From the NCBI RefSeq assembly GCF_031081985.1, contig NZ_JARWSK010000001.1, positions 186,001-250,000 on the forward strand: 64,000 nucleotides of DNA, read 5' to 3'. Both the position numbers and the translations under genes were made by a program. Positions 35,439-44,719 of the stretch are shown one piece after another; the stretch's first letter is position 1; each line of letters starts with the position of its first letter. This stretch comes from Komagataeibacter xylinus (GTDB lineage Bacteria > Pseudomonadota > Alphaproteobacteria > Acetobacterales > Acetobacteraceae). The notes beneath the pieces were generated by a model. That model was not told where the DNA came from, did no database searches, and saw only the letters and a list, made by a program, of their open reading frames with translations.

Positions 35439-37001
35439 ATGGCGTCCATGGACGAAACATTCCGCACCACCGCGGCACCGGGTGGCCTGCTCGACCTGCT
35501 GGTCGTGGGCGGGGGTGTGAACGGCACGGGCATTGCGCGCGATGCCGCCGGGCGCGGCGCATCGGTCCTGCTTGTCGAGCAGGATGATCTGGCCAGCCAC
35601 ACCTCATCGGCCAGCACCAAGCTGATCCATGGCGGGCTGCGCTATCTGGAATATTATGAATTCCGTCTGGTGCGCGAGGCGCTGATCGAGCGCGAGAAAC
35701 TGCTGCGCATAGCCCCCCACATCATCTGGCCCATGCGTTTCGTGCTGCCCTACACGCCGCAGGCGCGCCCGGCCTGGATGCTGCGCCTTGGCCTGTTCCT
35801 GTACGATCATCTCGCACCCAACATGACGCTGCCCAAGTGCAAGTCGCTCGACTTCCGCACGTCATCGGCAGGTCAGCCGCTCAATGGCAAGCTCGCCCGC
35901 GGCTTCGCCTATTCCGATGGCTGGGTGCAGGACAGCCGCCTCGTCGTGCTCAACGCCATGGATGCCAAGGCGCGTGGCGCCGATATCCGCACCCGCACCC
36001 GCATGGTTGCTGCCCGCCGTGTCAATGGCGTGTGGGAAGCCGACATCGAGAACATGCTCGATGGCACCAAGACCACCGTGCGTGCCCGCGTGCTGGTCAA
36101 TGCCGGTGGGCCGTGGGTGAGCGAAGTGCTGCGTGAGCGCGCGCAGGTGCAGTCCACCAAGAACGTGCGCCTCGTCAAGGGCAGTCACATCGTGGTGCCG
36201 CGCCTGTTTGACGGGCCGCAGGCCTACATCCTGCAGAACCCGGACAAGCGCATCGTCTTCGCCATTCCCTACGAGCAGAAATTCACCCTGATCGGCACGA
36301 CCGACGTACCGTGGACGCAGGCCCCCGGCGATGTCGAGATATCGCCCGAGGAAATCAGCTACCTGTGCGAGAGCGTGAGCCGCTACTTCACCAAGCCCGT
36401 AACCCCGGCTGATGTGGTGTGGAGCTACGCCGGCGTGCGCCCGCTTTATGATGACGCGGCCAAGAACGCCTCCGCCGTAACGCGTGACTACGTGCTCGAT
36501 GTCGACACGCAGGGCAACCAGGCGCCCATGCTGTCCATCTTTGGCGGCAAGATCACCACTTACCGTCGCCTTGCCGAGCATGCGATCGAGAAGCTCCAGC
36601 CCTTCCTGCCCGTGCTGTCGGCACCGGGCTGGACGGCGGACAAGGTGCTGCCCGGCGGCGACCTGGGCGAGGGCGGGTTCGAGGGCGCACTGGCCCGCCT
36701 GCGTGCGCAGGCTCCCTTCCTTGGGGATGAGCTGAGCTGGCGCCTCGTGCGCAATTACGGCTCGCGCGCCACCGAGATCGTGGGCGATGCCCATAGCATG
36801 GAGGACATGGGCGAACTGTTTGGCGCGGGGCTGAGCGTGCGGGAGGTTGAATACCTGATCGCGAACGAATGGGCGCAGACCACGCAGGACATCCTGTGGC
36901 GTCGCTCCCGCCTTGGCCTGCATGTGACCGATGAGGACACGGCCCGCCTCGAGGCCTACCTCAAGGCCCGCAAGCCGGGCACGGCGCCCACTTCCGCATA
37001 A
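35439..37001 (+). CDS. glpD: Glycerol-3-phosphate dehydrogenase (aerobic, quinone-linked)
   Basis: 520 residues. It oxidises sn-glycerol 3-phosphate to dihydroxyacetone phosphate on the inner face of the membrane and passes electrons to ubiquinone. FAD motif LVVGGGVNGTGIARDAAGRG lies at residues 20-40; TSSASTKLIHGGLRYLEYYE, GSHIVVPRL and GGKITTYRRLAE are family landmarks. ATG 35439 lies 10 bases after AGGAGG; a TTG at 35433 is too close to it. First gene of the glpD-glpK-glpX-fba-glpR run, with a consensus GlpR site just upstream. Confidence 0.96.
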   Translation: MASMDETFRTTAAPGGLLDLLVVGGGVNGTGIARDAAGRGASVLLVEQDDLASHTSSASTKLIHGGLRYLEYYEFRLVREALIEREKLLRIAPHIIWPMRFVLPYTPQARPAWMLRLGLFLYDHLAPNMTLPKCKSLDFRTSSAGQPLNGKLARGFAYSDGWVQDSRLVVLNAMDAKARGADIRTRTRMVAARRVNGVWEADIENMLDGTKTTVRARVLVNAGGPWVSEVLRERAQVQSTKNVRLVKGSHIVVPRLFDGPQAYILQNPDKRIVFAIPYEQKFTLIGTTDVPWTQAPGDVEISPEEISYLCESVSRYFTKPVTPADVVWSYAGVRPLYDDAAKNASAVTRDYVLDVDTQGNQAPMLSIFGGKITTYRRLAEHAIEKLQPFLPVLSAPGWTADKVLPGGDLGEGGFEGALARLRAQAPFLGDELSWRLVRNYGSRATEIVGDAHSMEDMGELFGAGLSVREVEYLIANEWAQTTQDILWRRSRLGLHVTDEDTARLEAYLKARKPGTAPTSA

Positions 37002-37014
37002 ATAAAAACAGTCA

Positions 37015-37041
37015 GGCCGCAGGTGTCATACGCCTGCGGCC
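37015..37041 (+). other. Intercistronic hairpin, glpD / glpK
   Basis: A perfect 9-bp GC-rich stem GGCCGCAGG/CCTGCGGCC (37015-37023 with 37033-37041) with a 9-base loop and no T-tract. It may protect or process the glpD message, or partly terminate it, rather than end the operon. Confidence 0.6.
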
Positions 37042-37078
37042 CAAACGCGCATCCGCCCTGTTGGGGCAGGAGAAGATA

Positions 37079-38578
37079 ATGAACAAGAAGAACAGAATTC
37101 TCGCCATCGACCAGGGAACGACCTCGACCCGCAGCATCGTGTTCGATCGCGATATTACGGCCATTTCGGTCGCCCGCATCGAGTTTGCCCAGCATTATCC
37201 CAGCCAGGGCTGGGTCGAGCATGACCCGGAGGAGATCTGGTCCAACGTTCTCTCCACCGCGCGCGAGGCCATTGAAAAGGCAGGCGGCCCCGGCGTGATC
37301 GCGGGTATCGGCATTACCAACCAGCGTGAAACCATCGTGGTGTGGGAGCGCAGCACCGGCAGGCCCATCCACCGCGCCATTGTCTGGCAGGACCGGCGCA
37401 CCACGCCCATCTGCGCGCGCATGCATGAGGAAGGGCTTGAACCCTTCGTGCGCGAGCGCACCGGGCTGCTGCTCGACCCCTATTTCTCGGCCACCAAGAT
37501 CGCGTGGATTCTCGATAACGTGGAAGGTGCGCGCGCGCGGGCCGAGAAGGGCGAACTGGCCTGCGGCACCATCGACAGCTTCCTTTTGTGGCGGCTGACC
37601 GGCGGCCGCGTGCATGCAACCGACACCACCAACGCCGCCCGCACGCTCCTGTTCAATATCCATAGCTGCGCGTGGGATGATGAATTGCTGGCCCTGTTCA
37701 AGGTGCCGCGCGCCATCCTGCCTGAAGTCAAAACCAACAGCGAAGTGTTTGGCGAGACAACGCCCGAGCTGTTTGGCGAGCCGCTCAAGGTCGCGGGGAT
37801 GGCAGGCGACCAGAATGCCGCCATGGTGGGGCAGGCCTGTTTCCGCCCCGGCACCGCCAAGGCCACCTACGGCACGGGCTGCTTCGCGCTGCTCAACACC
37901 GGCACCACGCCCGTCATGTCCGAAAACCGGATGCTCACCACCATCGCCTACCGCATCGGGTCGGAGATGACCTATGCCCTCGAAGGCTCGATCTTCGTGG
38001 CGGGGGCGGCCATCCGCTGGCTGCGCGACGGGCTGAACCTCATCACCCATGCCTCCCAGACCGATGACATGGCCACCCGCGTGCCGCACAGCCACGGCGT
38101 GTATATGGTGCCCGGCTTCGTGGGCCTTGGCGCGCCCCACTGGGACCCCGACGCCCGTGGCCTGATCTGCGGGCTTACGCTCGATGCCACGGCGGCGCAT
38201 ATTGCGCGCGCGGCGCTGGAATCGGTAGCCTACCAGACCATGGACCTGATGGACGCCATGCATGAGGATGGCGGCGGCAAGCTCAACGCACTGCGTGTTG
38301 ATGGTGGCATGTCGGTCAATGACTGGTTCTGCCAGTTCCTCGCCGATATGCTCCAGACTCCGGTTGAACGGCCCCGGCAGGTCGAGACCACCGCACTCGG
38401 GGCCGCCTTCCTCGCGGGGCTGGCCACAGGGGTGTGGGAAAGCATTGCCGAACTGGAGGGCACCTGGACACGCGGGCATCTGTTCCGCCCGACAATGGAC
38501 AAGGCGCAGCGCGATACTATGGTGGCCGGATGGCATGTGGCAGTTCGCCGCACGCTCAGTTCCACCGTTGCTGCGTAA
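37079..38578 (+). CDS. glpK: Glycerol kinase
   Basis: 499 residues. It phosphorylates glycerol with ATP to sn-glycerol 3-phosphate in the cytosol. FGGY kinase motifs are visible: LAIDQGTTSTRSIVFD at the start, ITNQRET, VWQDRRT, GDQNAAMVGQACF and VDGGMSVNDWF in the C-terminal ATPase half. ATG 37079 follows GCAGGAGAAG. It lies 77 bases after glpD and in the same operon. The signature FBP-binding loop residues were not checked. Confidence 0.96.
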   Translation: MNKKNRILAIDQGTTSTRSIVFDRDITAISVARIEFAQHYPSQGWVEHDPEEIWSNVLSTAREAIEKAGGPGVIAGIGITNQRETIVVWERSTGRPIHRAIVWQDRRTTPICARMHEEGLEPFVRERTGLLLDPYFSATKIAWILDNVEGARARAEKGELACGTIDSFLLWRLTGGRVHATDTTNAARTLLFNIHSCAWDDELLALFKVPRAILPEVKTNSEVFGETTPELFGEPLKVAGMAGDQNAAMVGQACFRPGTAKATYGTGCFALLNTGTTPVMSENRMLTTIAYRIGSEMTYALEGSIFVAGAAIRWLRDGLNLITHASQTDDMATRVPHSHGVYMVPGFVGLGAPHWDPDARGLICGLTLDATAAHIARAALESVAYQTMDLMDAMHEDGGGKLNALRVDGGMSVNDWFCQFLADMLQTPVERPRQVETTALGAAFLAGLATGVWESIAELEGTWTRGHLFRPTMDKAQRDTMVAGWHVAVRRTLSSTVAA

Positions 38579-38612
38579 TCAAGACTACTGACCAACAGGA
38601 AAAGAGTGTTTC

Positions 38613-39599
38613 ATGACCACCACACGGCATAATCCCTATCAGGTTACCGACCGCAATCTTGCCCTTGAACTCGTGCGCGTAACCGAGGCGGCCGCGGTCG
38701 CCGCATCGGCCTGGACCGGTCGTGGCCTCAAGAACGAAGCCGATGGCGCTGCGGTGGAAGCCATGCGGCGCGCGTTCGACACGGTGGCCATTGATGGCAC
38801 CGTGGTGATTGGCGAAGGCGAGATGGACGAAGCGCCGATGCTGTTCATTGGCGAGAAGGTCGGCTCGGGCGGCCCGGGCATGGATATTGCCGTGGACCCG
38901 CTTGAAGGCACCAACCTGTGCGCCAAGAACCTGCCCAACGCGCTGACCGTGGTCGCGCTGGCCGAAAGCGGCAACTTCCTGCATGCGCCCGACATCTACA
39001 TGGACAAGATCGTGGTCGGCCCCTACCTGCCCGAAGGCGTGGTGGATCTGGACAGCACCATCGAGGCCAACCTCAAGTCACTGGCACAGGCCAAGAAATG
39101 CGCGGTGTCCGACCTCATGCTCTGCACGCTCGACCGTGAGCGCCATGAGGAACTGATTGCTCGCGCGCGTGCTGCCGGCGCGCGCGTCACCCTGCTGAGC
39201 GATGGCGACGTGGCCGCCGCCATCGCCGCCTGCCTCGATGACAGCGAGATTGACATCTATGTCGGCTCCGGCGGCGCGCCAGAAGGCGTGCTGGCTGCCG
39301 CCGCCGTGCGCTGCGTGCATGGGCAGATGCAGGGCCGCCTCCTGTTTGAAGATGACGACCAGGTGGCGCGCGCGCGCAAGATGAACCCCGGCGCCGACCC
39401 GTCGCGCAAGCTGGCGCTCGAGGACATGGCGCGCGGTGACGTGCTGTTCTCCGCCACCGGGGTGACGGGCGGGGCGTTGCTCCACGGCATTCGCCGCAGC
39501 GGCATCCGCACGGTCACGCATTCGCTGGTCATGCGCTCCAAATCCGGCACCATCCGGTTTGTGGAAGGCCATCACGATTACCAGACCAAGACCTGGTGA
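38613..39599 (+). CDS. glpX: Class II fructose-1,6-bisphosphatase
   Basis: 328 residues. It hydrolyses fructose 1,6-bisphosphate to fructose 6-phosphate, the committed gluconeogenic step. GlpX motifs include the metal-binding DGTVVIGEGEMDEAPMLF, AVDPLEGTNLCAKN, VGSGGAPEGVLAAAA and ATGVTGGALLHGIRR. AGGAAAAGAG precedes the ATG. Its place right after glpK and before aldolase indicates that glycerol-derived triose phosphate is drawn up to hexose phosphate, in line with acetic acid bacteria that lack phosphofructokinase and use the pentose phosphate route. Confidence 0.95.
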   Translation: MTTTRHNPYQVTDRNLALELVRVTEAAAVAASAWTGRGLKNEADGAAVEAMRRAFDTVAIDGTVVIGEGEMDEAPMLFIGEKVGSGGPGMDIAVDPLEGTNLCAKNLPNALTVVALAESGNFLHAPDIYMDKIVVGPYLPEGVVDLDSTIEANLKSLAQAKKCAVSDLMLCTLDRERHEELIARARAAGARVTLLSDGDVAAAIAACLDDSEIDIYVGSGGAPEGVLAAAAVRCVHGQMQGRLLFEDDDQVARARKMNPGADPSRKLALEDMARGDVLFSATGVTGGALLHGIRRSGIRTVTHSLVMRSKSGTIRFVEGHHDYQTKTW

Positions 39600-39650
39600 G
39601 CAGTATTTCATCGATTGCATAACAACAAGAACAGGCAATAGAGGAACGAC

Positions 39651-40757
39651 ATGACCAATACAGCACACACCGCTTCGGGCCGACTGGGCCTGCGCCCCGG
39701 CGTTGTGACGGGCGCGGATTACCGCCGCCTTGTCGAGACCTGCCGCGACGAGGGCTATGCCCTGCCGGCAGTCAACGTGGTGGGCACCGACAGCATCAAC
39801 GCGGTGCTTGAGGCGGCAGCCCGCAACCGGGCGGATGTCATCATCCAGCTTTCCAACGGTGGCGCGCGGTTCTATGCGGGCGAGGGCATGAAGGATGCCG
39901 AACAGGCCCGCGTGCTCGGTGCGGTGGCTGCGGCCCGTCATGTCCATACTGTGGCTGCTGCTTACGGCGTGTGTGTGATCCTGCATACCGACCACGCCGA
40001 CCGCAAGCTGCTGCCATGGATTTCCGGCCTGATCGATGCCAGCGAGGAGGCGGTGAAGGAAACCGGTCGCCCGCTGTTCTCGTCCCACATGATCGACCTT
40101 TCGGCTGAACCGCTGGAAGACAACATTGCCGAATGCGCCCGTTTCCTGCGCCGTATGGCGCCGCTGGGCATCGGGCTTGAAATCGAGCTTGGCGTTACCG
40201 GCGGCGAGGAAGACGGCATTGGCCATGACCTTGATGATGGCGCCGATAACGCGCATCTCTACACCCAGCCCGAGGATGTGCTGAAGGCTTATGAGGCCCT
40301 TTCCCCGCTGGGGTTCGTGACCATCGCGGCCTCGTTTGGCAACGTGCATGGCGTGTATGCGCCGGGCAATGTCAAGCTGCGGCCCGAGATCCTGCGCAAT
40401 TCGCAGGCGGCGGTGGCCAAGGCCACCAACCTTGGCGAGAAGCCGCTGGCACTGGTGTTTCATGGCGGTTCAGGCTCGGAGCAGGCCAAGATTACCGAGG
40501 CGGTCTCCTACGGCGTGTTCAAGATGAACATCGACACCGACATCCAGTTCGCCTTTGCCAGCAGCGTGGGTCATTACGTGCAGGAGCATGCGGAGGCGTT
40601 CAGCCACCAGATCGCGCCTTCCACCGGCAAGCCGACCAAGAAGCTGTATGACCCGCGCAAGTGGCTGCGCGTGGGCGAGCAGGGCATCGTGGCGCGGCTC
40701 GAGCAGTCGTTTGCCGATCTGGGAGCCACCGGGCGCAGCGTGGCGCGCGCGGTATAA
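39651..40757 (+). CDS. fba: Class II fructose-bisphosphate aldolase
   Basis: 368 residues. It is zinc-dependent and here condenses dihydroxyacetone phosphate and glyceraldehyde 3-phosphate to fructose 1,6-bisphosphate. The zinc-ligand and active-site signatures are VILHTDHADRKLLPW, EIELGVTGGEEDG, ASFGNVHGVY and LVFHGGSGS, in the FbaA-like (class IIA) order. GAGG lies a few bases before the ATG. It follows glpX with a 51-base gap and precedes glpR. Confidence 0.95.
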   Translation: MTNTAHTASGRLGLRPGVVTGADYRRLVETCRDEGYALPAVNVVGTDSINAVLEAAARNRADVIIQLSNGGARFYAGEGMKDAEQARVLGAVAAARHVHTVAAAYGVCVILHTDHADRKLLPWISGLIDASEEAVKETGRPLFSSHMIDLSAEPLEDNIAECARFLRRMAPLGIGLEIELGVTGGEEDGIGHDLDDGADNAHLYTQPEDVLKAYEALSPLGFVTIAASFGNVHGVYAPGNVKLRPEILRNSQAAVAKATNLGEKPLALVFHGGSGSEQAKITEAVSYGVFKMNIDTDIQFAFASSVGHYVQEHAEAFSHQIAPSTGKPTKKLYDPRKWLRVGEQGIVARLEQSFADLGATGRSVARAV

Positions 40758-40789
40758 AAACCACATGTGAAGGGGGAGTATCTGGCAAC

Positions 40790-41548
40790 GTGTCAGCAGA
40801 AGAACGTCACCGGGAAATTACCGCGCTGGTGCGTACCCAGGGCTATGTCTCCAACGAGGATCTGGCCCAGAGGCTGAATGTTGCGGTCCAGACCATCCGC
40901 CGTGATGTCAACCTCCTGGCCCGTCGCGGGTTGGTGGCGCGGCATCATGGCGGGGCGGGTCTGGCCTCGTCGGTCGAGAATATCGCCTATTCTGAGCGGC
41001 AGGTGCTCAACCGGCGGGCCAAGGAAGCCATTGGCACCCTTGCAGCCCGCCAGATCCCTGATAACTCATCGCTTTTTGTCAGCATCGGCACCACGACCGA
41101 AGCCTTTGCCAAGGCCCTGCGGCGGCACAAGGCGCTGCGGGTCATTACCAACAACCTGCATGTGGCCACTCCGCTTTCCGCCCAGACCGATTTCCAGGTG
41201 ATCGTGACGGGGGGGCAGGTGCGGTTTTATGATGGCGGCATTACCGGCTCCACCGCCAGCACCTTCATCGAGCAGTATCGCACCGATTTTGCCGTGATCG
41301 GCATCAGTGGCATCGAGGATGATGGCACGTTGCTTGATTTCGATGCCGATGAGATCAGCGTGGCCCAGGCCATGATGCGCAATGCAAGGCGTGTCTACCT
41401 GCTGGCCGACCAGACCAAATTCGGCCGCAGGCCCATGGGGCGGCTGGGGCACCTTTCGCATGTGCATGGCTTTTTTACCGACCGGCAGCCATCCGAGCAG
41501 ATCTGCGCCATGCTGCGCGCTCATGATGTGGAACTGCACATCGCCTGA
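40790..41548 (+). CDS. glpR: DeoR-family repressor of glycerol genes
   Basis: 252 residues beginning at GTG 40790, with AAGGGGGAG eleven bases upstream. The DeoR helix-turn-helix is at residues 2-58 (ERHREITALVRTQGYVSNED, NVAVQTIRRDVNLLARRGLV), followed by a sugar-phosphate isomerase-like sensor domain (FVSIGTTTEAFAKALRRHKA, ADQTKFGRR). It is the last gene of the glp operon and so likely represses its own transcription at the palindromes near 35.1-35.4 kb, released by glycerol 3-phosphate. A frame open from 40661 overlaps fba and is not the start. Confidence 0.92.
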   Translation: MSAEERHREITALVRTQGYVSNEDLAQRLNVAVQTIRRDVNLLARRGLVARHHGGAGLASSVENIAYSERQVLNRRAKEAIGTLAARQIPDNSSLFVSIGTTTEAFAKALRRHKALRVITNNLHVATPLSAQTDFQVIVTGGQVRFYDGGITGSTASTFIEQYRTDFAVIGISGIEDDGTLLDFDADEISVAQAMMRNARRVYLLADQTKFGRRPMGRLGHLSHVHGFFTDRQPSEQICAMLRAHDVELHIA

Positions 41549-41570
41549 AGTCGGGTCAGGAGTTTTGAGG

Positions 41571-41628
41571 TGCCGCCTTTTGTTAAAGGCGGCATTTTCT
41601 GAAGCTTTTCAAAAAAAGCTTCAGAAAA
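41571..41628. repeat. Dispersed hairpin repeat, copy 3 (double hairpin, bidirectional terminator)
   Basis: Two perfect hairpins in tandem. TGCCGCCTTT/AAAGGCGGCA (41571-41580 with 41585-41594) is followed at once by a 15-bp stem TTTTCTGAAGCTTTT/AAAAGCTTCAGAAAA (41595-41609 with 41614-41628). It lies between the convergent glpR and SDR genes and has T-runs on both strands, so it should terminate both. Confidence 0.8.
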
Positions 41629-41650
41629 ATTCCATAATTTTATCAGTAAC

Positions 41651-42412
41651 TTACTGTGCCAGATAACCACCATCAACCGGTAGCACCGCGCCTGTAATGA
41701 AGGATGCATCATCCGAGGCCAGGAACAGGATGGCGCTGGCAATCTCCGCGGGCTTGCCCATGCGGCCCATCGGGTGCATCTCGACCACCTTGCGAATACC
41801 TTCCGCATCCATGCCCGCCACCGCAGGGGTGTCGATGGTGCCCGGTGCCACGGCATTGACCCGCACGCCCTTGTCAGCAAGGTCGATGGCGAGGTGCTTG
41901 GTGATGCCCGAGGCCACGAATTTGGCTGGGCCATACACCGCCTGGCCCTTCTGCCCGGCAAAGGCCGAGATGGAGGACAGGCACACGATCGCGCCCTGTC
42001 CTGCATGGACCATCTCGGCTGCGGCATGCTTGCAGCACAGGAACATGCCGCGTGCATCGACCGCCATGGTGTGATCCCACAGATCCGCCGTGGCGGAGGC
42101 GAGATCGGCCTCGGGGATGACCCCCGCATTGGCCACGAGAATGTCGATGCGGCCAAAATGCTTCATGGTTTCATGCACCACGCGGGCAATGTCGGCCTCG
42201 CTGGTTACGTCGGCTGGCACCGAGATCACGTCCACGCCGTTTTTTTCAAGCTGGCTGGTCAGTTCATCGAGTGCATCGGTGTTGAGGTCGGTCAGGGCAA
42301 GCTGTGCGCCCTCGGCGGCAAAACGCTCCGCCGTGGCGCGGCCAATACCGCTTGCAGCACCTGTAATGATGGCGACCTTGCCTGCAATGCGTCCGGTTTG
42401 TGTGGCTGTCAT
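41651..42412 (-). CDS. Short-chain dehydrogenase/reductase
   Basis: 253 residues of the classical SDR family: cofactor motif TGAASGIGRA, NAG in LVANAGVI, catalytic Ser in LSSISAF and the active-site YGPAK (Y-x-x-x-K), then the C-terminal VNAVAPGTIDTP. The acidic residue after the second strand (LTDLN) suggests NAD(H) preference. AGGAG lies eight bases before the ATG. Substrate unknown; the arrangement alone, convergent with the glycerol operon, does not tell it. Confidence 0.9.
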   Translation of the reverse strand: MTATQTGRIAGKVAIITGAASGIGRATAERFAAEGAQLALTDLNTDALDELTSQLEKNGVDVISVPADVTSEADIARVVHETMKHFGRIDILVANAGVIPEADLASATADLWDHTMAVDARGMFLCCKHAAAEMVHAGQGAIVCLSSISAFAGQKGQAVYGPAKFVASGITKHLAIDLADKGVRVNAVAPGTIDTPAVAGMDAEGIRKVVEMHPMGRMGKPAEIASAILFLASDDASFITGAVLPVDGGYLAQ

Positions 42413-42754
42413 GGGGTCTCCTGCTTGTCGCTGGCATCAGGCGGGTTAACGCGGGGGGTGTCAAGATGTTGCCCGGCCTGAAGGGAGAGGCAGGGTGCAT
42501 GGGCCGGGCTGATCGGGTTCTTTTGATCGGGTGGGGGTGATCGGCCTGTTTTTCCCGCTCTGGCGCGGTCAGGCGGCACGGAAAAGGGGCATTGGTTACG
42601 AAGTTGCACCAGAATTCGGGCCCGGGCATGTTTCAGCCAAGGGGGGGATCACATATACTCGCCACAAACATGGTTTGTTATGAATGTGGCGGGGCGGTGT
42701 TTTCCATGCGAAAAACCGGCCACGCCGTGCGAGCGGGTTTGGAGCATTATCGAG
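42413..42754. other. Divergent intergenic region, SDR / ndh copy 1
   Basis: 342 bases. Contains the perfect dyad ACAAAC-ATG-GTTTGT (42664-42678) about 77 bases before the ndh start, and three TGATCGG repeats around 42511-42548. No coding frame is convincing, though the ndh frame is open back to 42680. Confidence 0.5.
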
Positions 42755-44041
42755 ATGGCACAGAAGTTTCGGATCGTTATTGTAGGCGGTGGCGTTGCGG
42801 GCCTTGCGCTGGCAACCCGGCTGGGCAATTCGGTCGGCAAGTCGGGCCGTGCGGAAATCACGCTGGTCGATAAAAGCTTCGCGCATGTGTGGAAGCCGAT
42901 GCTGCACTGCTTCGCCGCAGGCACCGCCGCCAACGAGAATGACCGCATCAGCTTCATGTCACAGGCCAGCCGGCACCATTTCGAGTTCTGGCCCGGCGAG
43001 ATCACGGCGCTCGACCGCGCGGCCAAGACCATAGCGCTCGCTCCCATCAAGGACCCGCTGAGCGGGGAGGTGGTGGTCGAGGCCCGCACGCTCGATTATG
43101 ATGCGGTGGTGCTGTCAATCGGCAGTCGCGCCAACGATTTCGGCACGCCCGGCGTGGCCGAGCACTGCCTGTTCATTGACAACCTTGTCGATGCCAACGG
43201 CTTCAACGACCGCTTTCGCATGGAGCTGCTGCGCTCCTTTGCCAATAACAACGAACTCGATATCGCGATCGTGGGTGGTGGCGCCACCGGCACGCAGCTC
43301 GCCGCCGAGCTGCACAAGGCGCTTGATCTCGCCTCGCTCTACAGCTTTGGCCGCAAGCCGCCCAAGCTGCGCATCACGCTCCTTGAGGCAGGCCCGCGCA
43401 TTCTGCCTGCCTTCCCCGAGGCGGTCTCGGCGGCGGCGGTCAAGCAGCTTGAAGCGATTGGCGTGAGCGTGCGTGCAGGCGCGATGGTCAGTGGTGCGGA
43501 TGAAAACGGCTTCCTGCTCAAGGATGGCACGCGCGTGCCCGCCACGCTGCGGGTGTGGGCCGCAGGTGTCAAGGCGCCGGATGTAACCAGCAAATTCGGC
43601 GGCCTCAAGCTGTCGCGCTCGGGCCAGCTTGAGGTGCGGCCCTCATTGCAGGTGCTCGATGATGACAACATCTTCGCCATGGGCGACTGCGCCTTCATTG
43701 CTGAAAAGCCCGTTGCCCCTACCGCCCAGGCCGCCCGCCAGCAGGCCCATCACCTGGCCCGCCACCTGCCGGGGTGGATGATGAGTGGCCAGCCCATGCC
43801 TGCCTTCACCTTCCACAACAAGGGGGCGGTCGTGGCGCTGGGCGATTACAATGGCTGGGGTACCTTCCCCGGTGGCACGGTGTTCGGTGGCGGCTGGCTG
43901 CATGGCCTGTCGGCGCGGATGGTGCATCTCATGCTCTACCGCCAGCATCAGTTCGAACTGTATGGGCCGGTGCGCGGCACGATCTCGTGCCTTGTCGACT
44001 GGCTTGACGTGTTCGTGCGCCCCTCCGTCCGGCTGGACTGA
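42755..44041 (+). CDS. ndh: Type II NADH dehydrogenase, copy 1
   Basis: 428 residues. A peripheral membrane flavoprotein passing electrons from NADH to ubiquinone without proton pumping. The FAD site is IVIVGGGVAGLALATRLG at residues 7-24; the NADH site is IAIVGGGATGTQLAAELH near 170; MGDCAFI near 308 and AARQQAHHLA are family signatures. The C-terminal aromatic/amphipathic stretch probably anchors it. ATG 42755 was chosen since the copy at 52953-54233 starts identically (AQKFR). The two copies are about 85% identical by eye. Near-constant reoxidation of NADH is typical of acetic acid bacteria. Confidence 0.93.
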   Translation: MAQKFRIVIVGGGVAGLALATRLGNSVGKSGRAEITLVDKSFAHVWKPMLHCFAAGTAANENDRISFMSQASRHHFEFWPGEITALDRAAKTIALAPIKDPLSGEVVVEARTLDYDAVVLSIGSRANDFGTPGVAEHCLFIDNLVDANGFNDRFRMELLRSFANNNELDIAIVGGGATGTQLAAELHKALDLASLYSFGRKPPKLRITLLEAGPRILPAFPEAVSAAAVKQLEAIGVSVRAGAMVSGADENGFLLKDGTRVPATLRVWAAGVKAPDVTSKFGGLKLSRSGQLEVRPSLQVLDDDNIFAMGDCAFIAEKPVAPTAQAARQQAHHLARHLPGWMMSGQPMPAFTFHNKGAVVALGDYNGWGTFPGGTVFGGGWLHGLSARMVHLMLYRQHQFELYGPVRGTISCLVDWLDVFVRPSVRLD

Positions 44042-44065
44042 GGGCCACGGGGCGCAGGCTCCCTC

Positions 44066-44719
44066 TCAGTCGTGGCGCAGGTGGTTCGACAGGGCGTTGC
44101 CCGCCGCCTGGATGATGGCCACGAACACGATCAGCACCACCACGACAAGCGACATGACCTGTGTGTTGAAGCGCTGGTAGCCGTAACGGATGGCAAGGTC
44201 GCCCAGGCCCCCGGCACCTACGGCGCCCGCCATGGCCGAGGCCCCGGTCAGGGTAATGAGGGTGACCGTGAACCCCGCCACTAGGCCGGGCAGGGCCTCG
44301 GGTATGAGCACATGGCGCACGATCATCCACCGCGTGCCGCCCATGGTGCGCACGGCATCGACCAGATTGGGGTCGACCGCGCGGAGCGAGACCTCGGCAA
44401 TACGGGCGAAATAGGGAATGGCCGCCAGCGAAAGTGGTACGATCGCTGCCGCCGTGCCCAGTGAGGTGCCCACGATCATCCGGGTTACGGGAATGAGAAT
44501 GACCAGCAGGATGATGAAGGGGATGGCGCGCAGGATGTCCACCACCAGCCCCAGCAGGCGGGCGGCGGGCGGGCAGGGCATCAGCCCGCCGCGCCGCATC
44601 GCTACCATGAGCAGCGCCAGCGGCAGGCCGCCAAGCACGGCAAGCAGCCCCGAACAGGCGACCATGATGGTCGTCTCCCACGTTGCGCGTGCGATCAGGT
44701 CAATGATCAGCCGGGACAT
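44066..44719 (-). CDS. metI: Methionine ABC transporter permease
   Basis: 217 residues from ATG 44719 (or two codons earlier). Five membrane helices and the permease EAA-type loop near residue 145 (RTMGGTRWMIVRHVLIPEAL) mark it as MetI. It overlaps the metN end by 20 bases. Last gene of metQ-metN-metI, which imports methionine; members of the family also take D-methionine or related compounds. Confidence 0.92.
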   Translation of the reverse strand: MSRLIIDLIARATWETTIMVACSGLLAVLGGLPLALLMVAMRRGGLMPCPPAARLLGLVVDILRAIPFIILLVILIPVTRMIVGTSLGTAAAIVPLSLAAIPYFARIAEVSLRAVDPNLVDAVRTMGGTRWMIVRHVLIPEALPGLVAGFTVTLITLTGASAMAGAVGAGGLGDLAIRYGYQRFNTQVMSLVVVVLIVFVAIIQAAGNALSNHLRHD

